From Pseudorhodoferax soli (GTDB taxonomy: Bacteria; Pseudomonadota; Gammaproteobacteria; Burkholderiales; Burkholderiaceae_C): a DNA stretch of 64,000 bases. Positions within the stretch are counted from its first letter, which is position 1, and every line of letters starts with the position of its first letter. Positions 17,813-26,285 of the stretch are shown here, piece after piece. The notes beneath the pieces are model-generated. The model was not told where the DNA came from, ran no database searches, and saw only the letters and a list, made by a program, of their open reading frames with translations. The translations under genes were made by a program, and so were the position numbers. Location: positions 62,001 through 126,000 of the forward strand of contig NZ_QPJK01000010.1 in assembly GCF_003337555.1 (NCBI RefSeq), in the 5' to 3' direction.

Positions 17813-18942
17813 GCCGCGGCTCCTTCGCTCGCGATGCGGGCGAAGTAGGCGCGCACCACATTCAGGTAGCGCGCATCGTCGAGCAGGAAGGCGTCGTGCC
17901 CGTGCGGAGCGTCGATCTCCGCGTAGCTGACGGCCCGCTTGTTGTCGAGCAGGGCCTGCACGATCTCGCGGCTGCGCGCCGGGGCGAAGCGCCAGTCGGT
18001 CGTGAAGCTGACCAGCAGGAATTTGGCCTGCGTCTGCGCCAGGGCCTGCTGCAGGTTGCCGCCATGGGCGCGCGCCGGGTCGAAGTAGTCGAGCGCGCGC
18101 GTGATCAGCAGGTAAGTGTTGGCGTCGAAGTACTCGCTGAACTTGTCGCCCTGGTAGCGCAGGTAGCTCTCGATCTGGAACTCGACGTCCTGCGTGCTGT
18201 ATTTCAGGTCGATGCCTTCGCGCAGTTGGCGCCCGAACTTCTCGTTCATCACGTCGTCGCTGAGGTAGGTGATGTGGCCGATCATGCGGGCGATGCGCAG
18301 GCCGCGCTTGGGCACCACGCCCTGCGCGTAGAAGTGGCCGCCGTGGAAATCGGGGTCGGTCACGATGGCGCGGCGTGCCACCTCGTTGAAGGCGATGTTC
18401 TCGGCGTTGAGGTTGGGCGCGCTGGCCACCACCACGGCGTGGCGCACGCGCTCGGGGTAGCGCAGGCTCCAGCACAGGGCCTGCATGCCACCCAGGCTGC
18501 CGCCCATCACGGCGGCCAGCTGGCGGATACCCAAGGCGTCCAGCAGGCGGGCCTGGGCATCGACCCAATCCTCGACCGTCACGACCGGGAAGTCGGCACC
18601 GTAGACGCGGCCGGTGTCCGGGTTGATGTGCATGGGGCCGGTGGAGCCGAAGCACGAGCCCAGGTTGTTCACGCCAATCACGAAAAAGCGATCGGTGTCC
18701 ACCGGCTTGCCGGGGCCGATCATGTTGTCCCACCAGCCCTCTGACTTCGGCTGGTCTTCGTAGACGCCGGCCACATGGTGCGAGGCGTTGAGCGCGTGGC
18801 AGATCAGCACGGCGTTGCTCTTGTCGGCGTTGAGCGTGCCGTAGGTCTCGTAGCTGAGTGCGTAGTCGCGGATGGCCGCGCCGCTCTGCAGCGGCAGCGG
18901 CTGGCTGAACGGCATGGACTGGGGATGCGCGATGAGTGGCAT
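17809..18942 (-). CDS. metX: Homoserine O-acyltransferase MetX
   Basis: A 377-residue alpha/beta-hydrolase-fold enzyme that acylates homoserine at the first committed step of methionine synthesis. The nucleophile Ser is in [14 protein letters not shown]; the Asp and His of the triad fall near [11 protein letters not shown] and APHGHDAFL. Betaproteobacterial enzymes of this group are usually annotated as succinyl-specific (MetXS); I cannot settle acyl specificity by eye. The ATG at 18942 lacks a recognisable ribosome site and is embedded in a leader structure; an alternative ATG at 18915 is in frame. Confidence 0.94.
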   Translation of the reverse strand: MPLIAHPQSMPFSQPLPLQSGAAIRDYALSYETYGTLNADKSNAVLICHALNASHHVAGVYEDQPKSEGWWDNMIGPGKPVDTDRFFVIGVNNLGSCFGSTGPMHINPDTGRVYGADFPVVTVEDWVDAQARLLDALGIRQLAAVMGGSLGGMQALCWSLRYPERVRHAVVVASAPNLNAENIAFNEVARRAIVTDPDFHGGHFYAQGVVPKRGLRIARMIGHITYLSDDVMNEKFGRQLREGIDLKYSTQDVEFQIESYLRYQGDKFSEYFDANTYLLITRALDYFDPARAHGGNLQQALAQTQAKFLLVSFTTDWRFAPARSREIVQALLDNKRAVSYAEIDAPHGHDAFLLDDARYLNVVRAYFARIASEGAAA

Positions 18943-18999
18943 GGACGCAAAAACAAAAAACCCGGCTCGCTAACAACGAAGCCGGGTTGGGGGGCGTCC
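18943..18999 (-). promoter_or_regulatory. Terminator-like hairpin in the metX leader (candidate attenuator)
   Basis: On the minus strand a perfect 9-bp stem (AACCCGGCT 18980-18988 with AGCCGGGTT 18959-18967) is followed by TTTTTTGTTTTT and then, within a few bases, the metX ATG. An outer complementary pair GGACGC (18994-18999) and GCGTCC (18943-18948) encloses the whole hairpin and reaches the start codon. It could simply end the upstream transcript, but then no room is left for a metX promoter after it, so attenuation or start-site masking is plausible. Confidence 0.55.
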
Positions 19000-19077
19000 G
19001 TGTTTAGCAGTACTTCGGAACTCGGTGGTTCCGGCGCCCGCAATCTGGAACAAATCGGCGCAGGGTGGGCAGTATAG

Positions 19078-19641
19078 CTATGCGCTCACCAGCGCCGCGA
19101 TGCCCAGCACGGTGAAGATCGCCGCCGAGACGAGGTGCACGGCACGCACCGGCACGCGTTTGGTGAGCTTCTCACCGAGCCACACCGCTGGCGCATTGGC
19201 CAGCATCATGCCCAGCGTGGTGCCGGAGACGACCCAGGCCAAGGCGGCTTCGTAGCGCGCGGCCAGCATCACGGTCGCGATCTGCGTTTTGTCGCCGATC
19301 TCGGCCAGGAAGAACAGAACCAGCGTGGTGCCGAACACGCCCAAGCGGGGCGCCTTGTCGCCCGCGTCGTCGTCGATCTTGTCGGGGATCAGCATCCAGA
19401 CCGCCATGGCCAGGAAGGAGACGCCCAACACGATGCGCAGCGTCGACGGGCTGACCACGGTCTGGATCCAGGCGCCAACGGCACCGGCTGCGGCGTGGTT
19501 TGCCAGCGTGGCGACCAGGATGCCGGCGACGATGGGCCAGGGTTTGCGAAAACGGGCGGCCAGCAGCAGAGCCAGCAACTGCGTCTTGTCGCCCATTTCG
19601 GCGAGCGCGACGATTCCGGTGGAGACGAGAAAGGCTTCCAA
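19078..19641 (-). CDS. TMEM165/GDT1 (UPF0016) family manganese exporter-like membrane protein
   Basis: A 187-residue inner-membrane protein with about six helices. Both diagnostic repeats are present: ALAEMGDKTQLLALLLAARF near the N terminus and FFLAEIGDKTQIATVMLAARY in the second half. Bacterial members (MneA type) export Mn2+. I chose a TTG start at 19641 (LEAFLVSTGIVALAE), because family members begin at exactly this point and GGAG lies about 9 nt upstream; no ATG is suitably placed. A yybP-ykoY riboswitch upstream supports manganese function. Confidence 0.88.
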   Translation of the reverse strand: MEAFLVSTGIVALAEMGDKTQLLALLLAARFRKPWPIVAGILVATLANHAAAGAVGAWIQTVVSPSTLRIVLGVSFLAMAVWMLIPDKIDDDAGDKAPRLGVFGTTLVLFFLAEIGDKTQIATVMLAARYEAALAWVVSGTTLGMMLANAPAVWLGEKLTKRVPVRAVHLVSAAIFTVLGIAALVSA

Positions 19642-19708
19642 GAAACAAACTCCGGCCGGGATGCGACATACCAATGACTGCAGACAGCCTTTCCCGGCAC
19701 GAGAAGCT

Positions 19709-19870
19709 GCGCAGTCAAAGGTCTCGCTTGAACCCCGGCCAGGCCTTGCCCGTTGCAGGCTGCCGCCGGTGGTCCGTTTGCGCCATGTCGGCAGCATCCG
19801 AAGACACCACACGAACAAGTCTGTTGACGCAAACCCCTCTCGCACGAAGCGAAGGTTGGCTACTCCCCCA
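19709..19870 (-). promoter_or_regulatory. yybP-ykoY manganese riboswitch
   Basis: Upstream of the TMEM165-type gene the minus strand carries the conserved landmarks of the yybP-ykoY aptamer: GGGGGAGTAG (complement of 19860-19869), CGTCAACAGACTTG (complement of 19816-19829) and CGAGACCTTTGACTGC (complement of 19711-19726). The family binds Mn2+ and turns on exporters such as MntP or MneA. The exact outer boundaries are approximate. About 70 nt separate the aptamer from the TTG start, room for an expression platform. Confidence 0.85.
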
Positions 19871-20086
19871 AGACGGGCGCGATTGTAGCCCGGGGGAACC
19901 CGCACTCTCGTTGCAGTATTCGCGTTTATCCCTACGTCGACTTGCTCGCAAATCGGACGGGTCCTCGCATAATAAAAAGTTCCTGCGCATTTTGCGGCGC
20001 ACGAGCTTGCGGTGTTCGGTCGGTTCGGTTTGCGGGCGGCTCCCCCATCGCTTCTATTTCGAGAACTGATTTCCAAGGAGTCCTGC

Positions 20087-20386
20087 GTGGGCAACAGACT
20101 GTATGTGGGCAACCTGCCCTATTCTTTTCGCGACGACGACATGCACCAGGCGTTCAGCGCCTACGGCAGCATCGCCAGCGCCAAAGTGATGATGGAGCGC
20201 GACACCGGCCGCTCCAAGGGCTTCGGCTTTGTCGAGATGTCCAGCGACGCCGAGGCCCAGGCCGCGATCGAAGGCCTGCATGGCCAGAGCGTGGGTGGCC
20301 GGGCGCTGGTGGTCAACGAGGCCCGCCCGATGGAGCCGCGGCCGCCACGCACCGGCGGTTTTGGCGGCGAGCGCAGCCGCTACTGA
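20087..20386 (+). CDS. RRM-domain RNA-binding protein (short paralogue)
   Basis: A 99-residue single-RRM protein. RNP2 is RLYVGNLPY (residues 4-12) and RNP1 is KGFGFVEM (about 45-52). The start is GTG at 20087, with AAGGAG 6 nt upstream; it aligns codon for codon with the ATG of the paralogue at 20603. The tail is short and glycine-arginine-rich (TGGFGGERSRY), unlike the long Gly tail of its neighbour. Such proteins are cold-induced single-RRM proteins common in Burkholderiales and cyanobacteria. It has a long leader similar to that of the second copy. Confidence 0.92.
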   Translation: MGNRLYVGNLPYSFRDDDMHQAFSAYGSIASAKVMMERDTGRSKGFGFVEMSSDAEAQAAIEGLHGQSVGGRALVVNEARPMEPRPPRTGGFGGERSRY

Positions 20387-20602
20387 GACGGTTTCGGGGT
20401 TCTCACCACGGATTGGCACTTTCCACGTTGAAAATTTTCACGTGATTTGTGTTTCTTTCCGAGCTGAACGCATATGATGGTAGAGCCTGGGCCTCGCGTC
20501 CATGCGGCTTGCGGTGTCGGCCAGTTCCGCGTCCTTGAGTTCTGCAGATTGCGTTTTCGGGACTCCATCGCTTTTTCTTTGTGTTTTTGAGGAGTCCCTT
20601 CA
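20387..20602 (+). promoter_or_regulatory. Long 5' leader of the second RRM gene
   Basis: The 216-nt gap between the RRM paralogues holds the promoter and leader of the second gene. Blocks GCTTGCGGTGT, CCATCGCTT and GAGGAGTCC match blocks at corresponding positions upstream of the first gene (near 20008, 20045 and 20075), so the leaders are homologous. CATATGAT near 20471 is a plausible -10 element. Long conserved leaders are typical of cold-shock mRNAs; this is inference. Confidence 0.45.
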
Positions 20603-21157
20603 ATGGGCAACAAACTGTACGTCGGCAACCTGCCGTATTCGGTTCGCGACAGCGATCTGGAGCAATCCTTCAGCCAATTCGGCACCGTGACCAGCGCCAA
20701 GGTCATGATGGAACGCGACACCGGCCGTTCCAAGGGTTTTGGCTTTGTCGAGATGGGTTCTGACGCAGAAGCGCAGGCAGCCATCAACGGCATGAATGGC
20801 CAATCGCTGGGCGGCCGCAGCTGCGTCGTCAACGAGGCGCGCCCGATGGAAGCCCGTCCCCCCCGTACCGGTGGCTACGGTGGTGGCGGCGGCGGCGGTT
20901 ACGGCGGCGGCGGTGGTGGCGGCTACGGCGGCGGTGGTGGTGGCGGCGGTTACGGCGGCGGCGGCGGTGGTCGCAGCGGCGGTGGCGGCGGCTACGGTGG
21001 TGGTGGCGGCGGTGGCCGCGGTGGCGACAGCTACGGTGGCGGCGGCGGTGGTCGCAGCGGCGGCGGCGGTGGCGGTGGCGACGGCGGTTTCCGCAGTCCC
21101 TACGGCTCCGGTCCGCGCGGCGGCGGCGGTGGCCGCGGTGGCAACAACAGCTACTGA
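20603..21157 (+). CDS. Glycine-rich RRM RNA-binding protein
   Basis: A 184-residue protein with one RRM (residues 1-80; RNP2 KLYVGNLPY, RNP1 KGFGFVEM) and a glycine-rich tail of about 90 residues made of GGGGGY, GGGGGR and GRSGGGG runs, ending RGGNNSY. It is the paralogue of the preceding gene, with near-identical RNP motifs. The tail resembles RGG-type low-complexity regions that bind RNA and can phase separate. An intrinsic terminator follows. Likely role: RNA chaperone at low temperature. Confidence 0.93.
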   Translation: MGNKLYVGNLPYSVRDSDLEQSFSQFGTVTSAKVMMERDTGRSKGFGFVEMGSDAEAQAAINGMNGQSLGGRSCVVNEARPMEARPPRTGGYGGGGGGGYGGGGGGGYGGGGGGGGYGGGGGGRSGGGGGYGGGGGGGRGGDSYGGGGGGRSGGGGGGGDGGFRSPYGSGPRGGGGGRGGNNSY

Positions 21158-21180
21158 TCGCTCACCAGCGCATCTTGAAA

Positions 21181-21203
21181 AAGGCTCCTTCGGGAGCCTT
21201 TTT
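21181..21203 (+). terminator. Rho-independent terminator after the glycine-rich RRM gene
   Basis: Stem AAGGCTCC / GGAGCCTT with a TTCG tetraloop, followed by TTT, 23 nt after the stop codon. It separates the RRM gene from the convergent SDR gene. Confidence 0.88.
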
Positions 21204-21223
21204 GCCGTCCAGCGTCTGCCCGT

Positions 21224-22009
21224 TCAGCTGTCCGCGTTCTGGCGCGGCTTGCGGGCACGGCCGACCAACAGCCGGTCGAACCAGGCGTTCGGCAGGGCGC
21301 GCATGAGCTTGGCGACGACGCCCATCTGCCAAGGGATCACGCGGTAGCTAGCGCCGGCAGCGACGGCCGCGTGCGCCTTGTCGGCAAAGCGCTCGGCCGT
21401 CATCAGGAAGGGCATGCCGTAGCGGTTGCGGCGCGTCAGCGGCGTGTCGATGTAGCCGGGCGTGATCGTCACGACCTTCACGCCGAACGGGCGCAGTTCC
21501 CCGCGCAGGCTTTCGCAGTAGGAAATGACGCCGGCCTTGCTCGCGCAGTAGCCGCCATGGCCGGGCAGGCCACGGATGCCGGCGACGCTGGCGATGCCCA
21601 CCAGGGTGCCGCTGCGGCGCGCACGCATGGGCAGGATGAAGGGATGGAAGGTGGCCGCCATGCCCAGGTTGTTGACAGCCAGGATGCGCGCGAAGACCGC
21701 CAGGTCGTCGCGCTCTGCCGTGTCCACGCCGATGCTGATGCCGGCGTTGGCAATCACCACATCGGGCAGGCCCTGGCGCTCCAGGCACTGCTGGGCAGCG
21801 GCGATGATGCTGTCGGGTTCGGCGACGTCGGCCCCGTAGACCACGACCCGCGCCGGATCCAGGCCTTGCTCGGCGCGCCAGCGTTCGATCTCGTCGGTGC
21901 GGCGCGCCACCAGCGCCAGCGCGTAGCCGGCCTGGTGGTAGCGCAGTGCCAATGCCTGCCCGATGCCGCTGGACGCGCCGGTGATGAAGGCCAGCGGTGC
22001 TGCGGTCAT
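21224..22009 (-). CDS. Short-chain dehydrogenase/reductase
   Basis: A 261-residue classical SDR. The cofactor motif TGASSGIG is at residues 10-17, NNLG follows, and the active-site residues are Ser in IASVAG and Tyr-x3-Lys in GYCASKAG. The substrate is unknown. It follows lptC by 4 nt in the lptC-kdsC-kdsD run, so it is probably co-transcribed although no lipopolysaccharide role is known for it. Confidence 0.9.
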   Translation of the reverse strand: MTAAPLAFITGASSGIGQALALRYHQAGYALALVARRTDEIERWRAEQGLDPARVVVYGADVAEPDSIIAAAQQCLERQGLPDVVIANAGISIGVDTAERDDLAVFARILAVNNLGMAATFHPFILPMRARRSGTLVGIASVAGIRGLPGHGGYCASKAGVISYCESLRGELRPFGVKVVTITPGYIDTPLTRRNRYGMPFLMTAERFADKAHAAVAAGASYRVIPWQMGVVAKLMRALPNAWFDRLLVGRARKPRQNADS

Positions 22010-22013
22010 GGTG

Positions 22014-22634
22014 TCAGGGCGTGCGGCCCGTCACGGTGCCGCGCACGCGGCCGTCGAGCTGCAGGAGGCGGTCCAGGTTGTCGTAGTCCAGGCTGTTGGC
22101 GGTGAAGCGGTCGCCGCTGCGCAGCAGTTCCACCGGCAAATGCGAGCGCACGCGTTCCACGTTGGTGTAGGCGTGCAGGAACTCGCTGCGCAACTCCAGG
22201 CGCGGCAGCATGCGGCCGTCGGCGCCCTTGACGGGCTCGCGCACCACCACGGCATCGCCGAACAATTGCACCTCCGAGCCATCGGCATTGGACAAGGCCC
22301 GCTTGGCCGTGGACACCGTCACATGGCCTTGCTCGTTGAGCGAGCGGATGTGGGCCTTGTCGATTTCCAGCGTGTCGGTGTCCGGGTAATGCCAGGCCTG
22401 CTCACCGCGGATGTCGCTGCGCAGCCGGCCATTGGCATCGAAGGTCTTGACCGAGAAATTGCGCATGAAGTAGTCGGGCTCGTGGTTCACGGGGCGCACC
22501 GTGGCCGGCTGTGCCAGCGTGGGCGCATTGCGCACAAGCCAGTAGGTGCCCAGTGCCAGCAGAACCATGAGCACCAGCGGCAGGTAGATCGACAGACGCT
22601 CCCAGGCATCGCGCAGCAGGGCAAACATCTTCAT
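22014..22634 (-). CDS. lptC: LPS export protein LptC
   Basis: A 206-residue bitopic inner-membrane protein: one helix near residues 17-33 (LPLVLMVLLALGTYWLV) and a periplasmic beta-jellyroll domain (DYFMRNFSVKTFDANGRLRSDIRGEQAWHYPDTDTLEI). LptC links the LptBFG ATPase to the LptA bridge for lipopolysaccharide transport. Its start overlaps the kdsC stop (ATGA). lptA and lptB, usually next, are not in this window. Confidence 0.92.
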   Translation of the reverse strand: MKMFALLRDAWERLSIYLPLVLMVLLALGTYWLVRNAPTLAQPATVRPVNHEPDYFMRNFSVKTFDANGRLRSDIRGEQAWHYPDTDTLEIDKAHIRSLNEQGHVTVSTAKRALSNADGSEVQLFGDAVVVREPVKGADGRMLPRLELRSEFLHAYTNVERVRSHLPVELLRSGDRFTANSLDYDNLDRLLQLDGRVRGTVTGRTP

Positions 22635-23206
22635 GCCTGGTAGGGCGCCAGCAGCTCTGCGTAGCGCCCGCGGGCCATCAGCAGCAGGTCGCAGAACTCG
22701 CGGGCGGCGCCCTGGCCGCCGGCCATGCGCGTCACGTAGTGGGCCGCGGCCAGCACCTCGGGGTGGGCATGCGGCGGCGCGGCGGCCAGCGCGGCGCGGT
22801 TGAGCATGGGCAGATCGGGCCAGTCGTCGCCGATGGCGGCGGCAGCGCTCCAGTCCAGCCCCAGTTCCGCGAGGATGGCTTCGGCGGCAGGGCGCTTGTC
22901 CTCGGTGCCGAAGCGGGCATGGACCACGCCCAGCGCCTTGAGGCGCGCGCGCAGCGCCACGGAATCGCGCCCGGTCACCACGGCCGGGGTGATGCCGGCG
23001 GCCTGCAGCAGCTTGATGCCCATGCCGTCCAGCGTGTGGAAACGCTTGATGGTCTCGGCCGCGCCGCGCGCATCGCCGGGCGGCAGCTCGGTGAAGTACA
23101 GGCTGCCGTCGGTCAGCACGCCGTCGACGTCGAAGAAGGCCACGCGCACGTCCTGGCCGCGCAGCAGCAGCTCGGCCGGGTGGCTCAGCACAGGGGGCCG
23201 CGCCAT
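22631..23206 (-). CDS. kdsC: 3-deoxy-D-manno-octulosonate 8-phosphate phosphatase KdsC
   Basis: A 191-residue HAD phosphatase that releases phosphate from KDO-8-P. Motif I is FFDVDGVLTDG (nucleophile Asp), the Thr of motif II is in VVTGRDS, and the motif IV acids are in IGDDWPDLPML. The family has no cap domain, which fits the length. It overlaps kdsD by one base (TGATG) and lptC by four. Confidence 0.95.
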   Translation of the reverse strand: MARPPVLSHPAELLLRGQDVRVAFFDVDGVLTDGSLYFTELPPGDARGAAETIKRFHTLDGMGIKLLQAAGITPAVVTGRDSVALRARLKALGVVHARFGTEDKRPAAEAILAELGLDWSAAAAIGDDWPDLPMLNRAALAAAPPHAHPEVLAAAHYVTRMAGGQGAAREFCDLLLMARGRYAELLAPYQA

Positions 23207-24204
23207 CAGATCACCTTGGCCCGCATGAGGTCGCCGATGTGCACCACGCCGACCAGCGTGCCGGCCGCATCGACCACCAGCACGGCCGTGATGCGGTACT
23301 GCTCCATGAGTTCGACGGCTTCGGCCGCCAACGCATCGGCGCGGATGGTGTGTGGCCTGGCGTGCATCACGTCGCCAGCGCGCACGGCGCGCAGGTCGCT
23401 GCCCTTTTCAACCAGGCGGCGCAGGTCGCCGTCGGTGAAGACGCCCTGCACGCGCAGCGCGCCGTCGACGATGGCGGCCAGGCCGCCCTTGGCGCTCATC
23501 TCGCGCATCATCTCGGCCAGCGGCGTGTCCGCGGCCACGGTCGGCATCTCGGCGCCGCTGCGCATCACGTCGCTGACATGGGTCAGCAGCCGGCGGCCCA
23601 GGGCTCCGCCGGGATGCGAGCGCGCGAAGTCCTCGGCCTTGAAGCCGCGCAGCTCCAGCAGGGCGACGGCCAGGGCATCGCCCATCACCAGCTGGGCCGT
23701 GCTGCTGGCCGTGGGTGCCAGGTTGAGCGGGCAGGCCTCCTTCTCGACGCCGCTGTCCAGCACCTCGTCGGCGTGGCGCGCCAGCGTGGACTGCGCGCCA
23801 CCGGTGATGGCCACGAGCGGGATGCCCTGGCGCTTGAGCACGGGCAGGATCAGGTTGAGCTCGGCGCTCTCGCCGCTGTTGGAGATCGCGATCACCAGAT
23901 CGTGCGCGGTCACCATGCCGAGGTCGCCATGGCTGGCCTCGCCCGGGTGCACGAACAGCGCGGGCGTGCCCGTGGAGGCCAGCGTGGCGGCGATCTTGCG
24001 ACCCACATGGCCGCTCTTGCCCATGCCCATCACGACCACGCGGCCGCTCAGGTGCAGGATGCGCTGCACGGCGCGCACGAAGCTCTCGCCCACGCGGGCC
24101 TTGAGCCCCTGCACGGCAGCGGCCTCGATGTCGAAGGTGGTTTGCGCCAGGCCGATGACCTGTGCCGTGTCCAGCGGCTGGACGCGTTCGCGCGGTGGTG
24201 TCAT
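23206..24204 (-). CDS. kdsD: Arabinose-5-phosphate isomerase KdsD
   Basis: A 332-residue enzyme that interconverts ribulose-5-P and arabinose-5-P for KDO synthesis. The SIS domain (about residues 45-185) contains GMGKSGHVGRKIAATLASTG and EASHGDLGMV, and two CBS domains follow (about 210-330). It is the first gene of the kdsD-kdsC-lptC run and is divergent from the Kef-type antiporter with a 95-nt gap, as in many proteobacteria. Confidence 0.95.
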   Translation of the reverse strand: MTPPRERVQPLDTAQVIGLAQTTFDIEAAAVQGLKARVGESFVRAVQRILHLSGRVVVMGMGKSGHVGRKIAATLASTGTPALFVHPGEASHGDLGMVTAHDLVIAISNSGESAELNLILPVLKRQGIPLVAITGGAQSTLARHADEVLDSGVEKEACPLNLAPTASSTAQLVMGDALAVALLELRGFKAEDFARSHPGGALGRRLLTHVSDVMRSGAEMPTVAADTPLAEMMREMSAKGGLAAIVDGALRVQGVFTDGDLRRLVEKGSDLRAVRAGDVMHARPHTIRADALAAEAVELMEQYRITAVLVVDAAGTLVGVVHIGDLMRAKVI

Positions 24205-24299
24205 GGCGCGAATTCTATCGAGCGCCCCCTTGCGCGCCCTTGCGCCGCCGTCCAGAGCCCGCGGCCGGGCACGGTCAACACGCTAGCATGCGCGCACCT

Positions 24300-26285
24300 A
24301 TGTCCTCGCTCGAACTGACGCTGGTCTACCTGTTGGCGGCTGTGCTGGGCGTGGTGCTGTTCCGCTCGCTCAAGCTGCCCCCCATGCTGGGCTACCTGAC
24401 GGTGGGCGTGCTGATCGGCCCCAACGCGCTGGCCCTCGCGCAGAACTCGGAAAGCGTGAAGCACCTGGGCGAGTTCGGCGTGGTGTTCCTGATGTTCGTG
24501 ATCGGGCTGGAGTTCAACCTGCCCAAGCTGCGCGCCATGCGCCGCCATGTGTTCGGGCTGGGCCTGTGGCAGGTGGTGCTGACCATCCTCGTGGGCACGG
24601 GCGCGTCGCTGGCGGTGGCGGCCATGGCGCCGCGCTGGTGGGGCATGCCCTGGCAGACGGCGGTGGCACTGTCCGGCGCGCTGGCCATGAGCAGCACGGC
24701 CATCGTGGTCAAGCTCATGGCCGACCGCATCGAGCTCGAGTCCGAGCACGGCAAGCGCGTGATGGGCGTGTTGCTGTTCCAGGATCTGGCCGTGGTGCCG
24801 CTGCTGGTGCTGATCCCTGCGCTGGGTGCCTCGGCCGAGCAGATGCTGGTTGCGCTGGGCCTGGCCATGGTCAAGGCGGTGCTGCTGATCACGCTGCTGC
24901 TGACGGGCGGGCAGCGCGTGATGCGCTGGTGGCTCACGCTGGTGGCACGGCGCAGGAGCGAAGACCTGTTCGTGCTGAACCTGCTGCTGATCACCTTGGG
25001 CCTGGCCTGGCTCACCGAGCTGGCGGGCCTGTCGCTGGCGCTGGGTGCCTTCATCGCGGGCATGCTGATCTCCGAGACCGAGTTCAAGCACCAGGTGGAG
25101 ACCGACATCCGGCCCTTCCACGATGTGCTGCTGGGTTTGTTCTTCATCACCATCGGCATGATGCTGGACTGGCGCATCGTGCTGGAACGCTGGCCGCTGC
25201 TGCTGCTGCTGGTCACGCTGCCGGTGTTGTTCAAGCTGGCGCTGATCGCAGCGTTGGCGCGCGGCCTGGGCGCTTCGGCCGGCGTCTCGCTGCGCACGGG
25301 CCTGTACCTGGCGCAGGCCGGCGAATTCGGCTTCGTGCTGCTGACGCTGGCCAACAACCGCGGCCTGGTGCCGCCCGCGCTGCTGAACCCGATCCTGGCC
25401 AGCATGGTGCTGTCGATGCTGGCCACGCCTTTCATGGTGATGTACACCAACGCCATCGTCACGCGCTTCGTCAGCAGCGACTGGCTGCAGCAGTCGCTGC
25501 AGATGACCAGCATCGCGCGGCGCTCCATCAACGCCAACAAGCACGTGATCATCTGCGGCTACGGCCGCAGCGGCCAGAACCTTGCGCGCATGCTGGAGCG
25601 CGAGTCCATCCCTTACATGGCGCTGGACCTGGACCCGGACCGCGTCCGCCTCGCAGCCGCGGCCGGCGACTCGGTGGTGTTCGGCGATGCCGCGCGGCTG
25701 CAGGCGCTGATGGCCGCGGGCCTGGCGCGCGCCAGCGCGGTGGTGCTGACCTACCTGGACGTGCCCGGCGTGATGAAGGTGCTGGCCCATGTGCGCGCCC
25801 ACGCCCCGCAGGTGCCCGTGATCGTGCGCACGCAGGACGACCGCGACCTCGAACGCCTGCAGCAGGCGGGCGCCACCGAGGTCGTGCCCGAAGCCATCGA
25901 GGGCTCCCTGATGCTGGCCAGCCATGCGCTGGCCCTGGTGGGCGTGCCGATGCGCCGCGTGCTGCGGCTGGTGCAGGACCAACGCGATGCGCGCTACAAC
26001 TTGCTGCGCGGTTACTTCCACGGCGCCGACGACGATGGCCAGGACGAGCTGGACCACGAACGGCTGGCCACGGTGTCCCTGACCCTGGCCTCGCGCTCGC
26101 TCGGCAAGCCGCTGGGCCATCTTGCGCTGCATGCGCTGGGCGCCCGCGTCGTGCAGCTGCGCCGCATGGGCGGCGCTGCGGTGCCCGTCAACGACGAGGC
26201 GGTGCTGCAGGACGGCGATACGGTGGTGCTGTCGGGCCGGGCCGAGGCACTGGCCCTGGCCGAAGGCCGCCTGCTGCGCGGCTGA
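24300..26285 (+). CDS. Kef-type (CPA2) cation:proton antiporter
   Basis: A 661-residue antiporter: about 12 transmembrane helices (1-390), then an RCK/TrkA-N NAD-binding domain (HVIICGYGRSGQNLARMLERE) and a TrkA-C domain near the C terminus. Such proteins exchange K+ or Na+ for H+ and protect against electrophiles or alkaline shift. The start is uncertain: ATG at 24300 gives MSSLELTLVYLL directly at the first helix; 24288 is 4 codons longer. Divergent from kdsD. Confidence 0.92.
   Translation: MSSLELTLVYLLAAVLGVVLFRSLKLPPMLGYLTVGVLIGPNALALAQNSESVKHLGEFGVVFLMFVIGLEFNLPKLRAMRRHVFGLGLWQVVLTILVGTGASLAVAAMAPRWWGMPWQTAVALSGALAMSSTAIVVKLMADRIELESEHGKRVMGVLLFQDLAVVPLLVLIPALGASAEQMLVALGLAMVKAVLLITLLLTGGQRVMRWWLTLVARRRSEDLFVLNLLLITLGLAWLTELAGLSLALGAFIAGMLISETEFKHQVETDIRPFHDVLLGLFFITIGMMLDWRIVLERWPLLLLLVTLPVLFKLALIAALARGLGASAGVSLRTGLYLAQAGEFGFVLLTLANNRGLVPPALLNPILASMVLSMLATPFMVMYTNAIVTRFVSSDWLQQSLQMTSIARRSINANKHVIICGYGRSGQNLARMLERESIPYMALDLDPDRVRLAAAAGDSVVFGDAARLQALMAAGLARASAVVLTYLDVPGVMKVLAHVRAHAPQVPVIVRTQDDRDLERLQQAGATEVVPEAIEGSLMLASHALALVGVPMRRVLRLVQDQRDARYNLLRGYFHGADDDGQDELDHERLATVSLTLASRSLGKPLGHLALHALGARVVQLRRMGGAAVPVNDEAVLQDGDTVVLSGRAEALALAEGRLLRG

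Noticed and set aside
20429-20449. TTTTCACGTGATTTG resembling a parS site
   Set aside because: Only the CACGTG core and a few flanking bases agree with TGTTTCACGTGAAACA; the right half-site is wrong and no parAB genes are near.
20870-21140. GGC-rich tandem repeats as a CRISPR or satellite
   Set aside because: They are in-frame Gly/Tyr/Arg/Ser codons of the RRM protein tail; there are no spacers or constant repeat length.
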